Shown here piece by piece: positions 41,130 through 64,000 of a DNA stretch of 64,000 nucleotides. The position numbers were made by a program, and so were the translations under genes. Within the stretch, counting starts at the first letter, position 1; each line of letters opens with the position of its first letter. Origin of the DNA: Cladorhizidae sp. MBARI D1340-BT2 (lineage: Eukaryota; Porifera; Demospongiae; Poecilosclerida; Cladorhizidae); NCBI GenBank assembly GCA_028752905.1, contig JAQNBH010000017.1:38463929-38527928 (forward strand). Direction: 5' to 3'. The notes under the pieces are model-generated. The model did not search any database. It saw only the letters and a program-made list of their open reading frames with translations, and was not told where the DNA came from.

Positions 41130-42560
41130 GATTTTATTTAGAAAATTGTCCAGGGAAGGGGGGGGGGTGGGGGCAACTGGAGGAATCTGGATTTTACGGG
41201 AGGGCATGATGGTTAAAGGTGTGACAAAGTTTCTAATGATACAATTTCCAAGGCCCCCCCCCCTAAATGAAACCCTGGTAAGGGTTATGTCAATAGTATG
41301 TCAGATTCTGGAAGTACACACCCTCGGTCATACACACCCTCGGTCATCACAAAAAGGAGTATTATTACATACTTGGGGGTTATTTTTAACTTCATTAATT
41401 CCAGTGATTTCCTGGGTCATTATCATTGCCACATGCTGAAGCTCTGAGAGTGATTTTCAGGCTTTCTGTATCGATTTTCTGATGGAGTTGTTTATAGGTC
41501 AGTTAAGCCAAATAAAAGAGGGAGGCTATAAATAAGGCAAAAGTGTTGTTCCCAATCATGCCTGACTAAAGGTTGTTATCTCAACAAGGCAAGTACAGAG
41601 TGATTTTGGCTGGTTCTCCATTGCATAGGAATGCAAAAATCACAGCATTACATTAGATCATGAGAGTAAGTTAGACTGCACTGCCATAACTCTGACCCTA
41701 GATGAAGCCCCGTGGAATCCAGAGTCAGGGCAATAGCTAGGGCCAGGACAAAAAGTAGAGCATTAACAATCCTCATGACGACATCTCTATGCAATGCTAG
41801 GACTTCTTTAATGCTATGGGTAATCCATGTTTAGTGCTGTGCTTCTTGATTTAAAATGGCTCATTTGATGCCGTTGCATTAGTGGTCCGGTTGTTGCTAA
41901 TTTGTTTTCTGCTATTTGCGTCGCACAGAACCTAACCACCACTCATCTTCTCGACACTGATACACATCTGTCGTTCTTTCTGTCCTCTCCCTGAAGGCCG
42001 CACTTCATCCATAAGCTATCTGCCCATCCCAAGGTATCAACTGTTGCTCTTTTTTTTTTACCAGGTGGATTGTCCATCAGCAACGCTTGGTACACAGTGC
42101 ATCATTCCATGTGCTCTGAATGGACATGGCCACATCCATGAAAGACATTGTTCAACTCTACTTTCTATGTCTTCCATTGCCTTCCATGCAACTTCAATAA
42201 TTATGGCATGACACTACAGAATCTTCATCAGGCTAGTTTGTTGAGGTTATCAAAATCAACTCAATTAACACCCAGGGTTTCTTAGAACGTGTCAACTATA
42301 CAGTTGCCCACATCTTAAAGCTAGCCTAGTGTGTGTAGCGATAGGTAACGGTCTGGCTACACGAGACTAGGTAAAGGAGGATGGAAAACTAAGCTGAGGA
42401 AATGTGGAGCTCCAAGCTCACCATTGATGGTGTCAACACTTGCTGCCAGCGCTGCCCGTCAGTGGTTTGGAGAGCTGGCAACGACTAGCAGAGCTCTGCC
42501 ATCCTAATGTTCTCAGAACGTTAGACTCCGAGTACAACCACTACCCCTCTGCAAGATAAC
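41130..42560. other. Intergenic upstream of CNK, no gene recognised
   Basis: G- and C-homopolymer patches at 41156-41170 and 41252-41265; otherwise low-complexity-free AT-rich DNA with no coherent frame. Confidence 0.45.
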
Positions 42561-42820
42561 TACTGGTAGCGACTGGCAAAAGTGCTGGCTACGCAAGCAA
42601 AAAACGAACTATTTATAGCCGTCTTCGTATATGCATTCTCAGCGCGCCCATGGGAAGTTACTCCATGCATGTCGCATGTGACAGAATTTTACGTTGAGTC
42701 AGCACAACGAAAAACTGGGGTGGACTTCCAATAAATACAGCGAGTTCGGTGAAGTCGCTTGAGGTGCTGCTGTGCTGTTGGTTTAGTATCCTAGCTTGTT
42801 TGATTCGCGGTGGCTGTGGG
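42560..42820 (+). promoter_or_regulatory. Putative CNK promoter / 5' UTR
   Basis: The 260 bp before the ATG are richer in CpG than flanking DNA and contain an AP-1-like TGAGTCA at 42695-42701. No TATA box is clear. The role is inferred from position only. Confidence 0.3.
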
Positions 42821-62078
<19,258 letters not shown>

Positions 62079-62829
62079 GTGAGAAAATGAAGGGGGAGTG
62101 GTTCTACTTGGGGTATGGGGATGGGTGTGGTCATTAGCTATGTTGTCACGCATGACCAGATGTGGCGATGCACAAACATTGTTTATATATGGAGGAATAT
62201 CATGCAACAAGGAAGGAGAGTTTTGAGGTTTAACCGATTAAGCGCAGACTTTCCTAGTAGCCGCGGTAAAATAATTAACGATTTAATTACTAATTTTTCC
62301 CTCGAGCTTCTTATAGGACGTCAGCACAGGAAACCTCGTTCATATGCAAGCCCAGTGATTGCTCTACATCCTGATTTTTGAATGAAACCCAAGGACCAAA
62401 TAACCAGAGCTTTTCAAAATTGAACCAACATTTATATACCATATATTTTGGCATATTCATATAATTTGACACAGAATCAAGACAATAACAATCCTAAAAC
62501 ATCCTAAGACAAAACATTGAACAGAACAATATATGAATCGAATATTTGAATAGAAAAAGTATGTGTGTGTGGGTAGAATGTGGGTGAGTAATTTGATGAA
62601 GAATGAAGGAGAGCGAGAGAGTAGCATTGTAATACATGTTGTGTGTGTGTGTGTGTGTAGAAGGGCAAGATAGGCCTATCAACACTTCCCAGGCATCTAG
62701 AACACAAAGACACAACAATAGAGAAAAATGCATTATTAGACACAAGCATCCACACTTTACCAAGAGGCACGCACATATATACACCATACACAACTTACAT
62801 TTCATGGTCACGAGAAGTAAGAGAATACA
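62079..62829. other. CNK intron after exon 4, no exon recognised
   Basis: It contains a (GT)n/(AC)n-rich patch at 62640-62660. I found no PDZ exon. Confidence 0.4.
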
Positions 62830-64000
62830 TGCAACACTAATATTCCACCAAGGTATGATACGGTCAGATCCAATGCACAAATGAACCTTACAGTAACCAC
62901 ACTCATTTCGGCTTTCATACCTCAAACTATTTTTTATGCACACCAAACAGCGGCCCTTAGAAGTAGAATGGGAGAAATGACCTAGTTGCAAATTTAGACG
63001 CTCTAGCTGAGATGTACGCAACATACAAGGTCGACCTATCGCCGCCGAGAAGAATAGGAACCAATCAACGTTTTTACTAAGCTAATCCGAAGATCTAAAT
63101 AACTATCCTGCCTCTTATGTAGAGAAGTGTTTGAAAAAGAAAACAAGATAAAGGCATTAAAAAAACAAGCTTCTACCAAATATGCGAACACCCTTTTCCA
63201 CCACCTCTTTGATTATCTACCCAAATTGTAGTAGCCCATCTTTTGGTCTGCTCTGTCGACACCCCTCATGAATGACTGATAATCAGGTAAACAGGGGAGG
63301 GGCATGACGCATCCTGTCGGGAACCATCAAGCTGACGACGTTTCACAGTTGGTTGTTGTCCTTGCTCCACAGCTGCATGCATATTAGTCATCATGTCAAT
63401 TACACGCTTGTAAAGCCAGGAGTGAACCATTTGATCTGTAATCATATTTTCCCCTACTGGACTTTGTAAGTACTCCTAAGGAAGCCTAGATGTGCCACAT
63501 GCACCAACCCCTCTAATAGTCAGCGTGTGAAATATATTAGGACTTGTATAAAAATTATCCATGTGTACCTGAAAGTTCTTGTGCCCAAATCCCTCCAACA
63601 AATCTAACACTACCCGACTACACAAACCTGTACTATCTCCTGTTTCCACATTCTTCCCAGTATAAATTTGTAATCGATAAATATAACCATTCCTTGCATC
63701 CGAAAGTACAAATACTTTTATGCCCCATTTCGTAGGCTTATCCTTCATATATTGTTTGAAGCCAAGCCTCCCTTGATAGGGAATCATGGCTTCATCAATG
63801 CTAAGCTCCTGATGCAAACAATACTCGCTTTCAAAGCTTATACAGCCTATGGGATTACCAGATGTTACCTGTGAGCTAGCAATGGAGTTGACATGCATGT
63901 AGCGCATCAACTGCCTAAACCTCCAACGCGGCATTACTCTACTCACCAAACTACATGACAAATCAGGATACTCACAAGACCAGTACATGTCTAAACGGGG
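62830..64000 (-). pseudogene. Decayed piggyBac transposase, entering from the right edge
   Basis: Read on -, the frame is open at the window edge (PRLDMYWSCEYPDLSC) and continues with LSIDEAMIPYQGRLGFKQYM (first catalytic Asp, about 63800) and QVHMDNFYTSPNIF (second Asp, about 63560). After a TAG (about 63479) and a frameshift near 63285 come PDYQSFMRGVDRADQKMGYY (third Asp, about 63255), then an in-frame TAA (63213-63215) and SKRWWKRVFAYLVEA. The C-terminal Cys-rich finger (KGRCLVCIKNSLRY, NECGYCKVHLC, about 62960-62870) is present. The DDD triad is preserved but the gene is broken in at least three places. piggyBac inserts at TTAA; the left end was not located. Confidence 0.85.

Noticed and set aside
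40509..41209. Gly/Trp-rich + strand ORFs
   Set aside because: They are translations of the G-rich minisatellite in several frames with no non-repeat coding context.

Overview
This is AT-rich eukaryotic nuclear DNA. Spliced host genes have GT-AG introns, some of only about 58-76 bp, and sit among a very high density of tandem repeats and degraded transposons. A CNK (connector enhancer of KSR) signalling-scaffold gene shows it is animal. The very short introns, together with CNK, gypsy, hAT and piggyBac elements, fit an early-branching invertebrate. A demosponge is my best guess, but the taxon is an inference from style, not from a marker gene.

Left part (1-37.5 kb, + strand). Three tandem paralogues of a gene family I do not recognise lie head to tail. 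Gene A has only its last two coding exons here (1643-3984). Gene B (8115-23790) can be assembled into 11 exons, 1314 nt of CDS and 437 aa, with two hydrophobic segments, a possible furin-type site and a long charged helical tail. Gene C (26754-37458) matches B exon by exon but lacks two in-phase exon cassettes. B and C share a CpG-rich promoter block just before their ATGs. Their large introns have taken up most of the mobile DNA. Intron 4 of B holds a decayed hAT transposon split by an apparently intact, very young Ty3/gypsy LTR retrotransposon (11325-16772) with identical 208-bp LTRs, a 5-bp target duplication and a self-complementary primer-binding site. The large intron of C holds a LINE, a DUF7869-like transposase relic and an RLE-type non-LTR relic.

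Right part (39-64 kb, + strand). The CNK gene starts at 42821. Its SAM domain is spread over three exons and its CRIC domain is on a fourth at 61809-62078, after an intron of about 15 kb. PDZ and PH exons are not seen and should lie beyond the window. The introns are packed with minisatellites, a CCCTAG-type satellite, a degenerate telomere-like tract, palindromic arrays, a compound ATT/ACT microsatellite and a decayed ZBED-type hAT. A decayed piggyBac transposase enters from the right edge on the - strand.

Tandem repeats with unit lengths from 3 to about 65 bp occupy many kilobases and create long spurious ORFs. The observations most worth follow-up are the A/B/C family, a 17-bp minisatellite bounded by perfect 26-bp inverted repeats, the self-priming gypsy element, and a CNK intron built from copies of its own splice donor.
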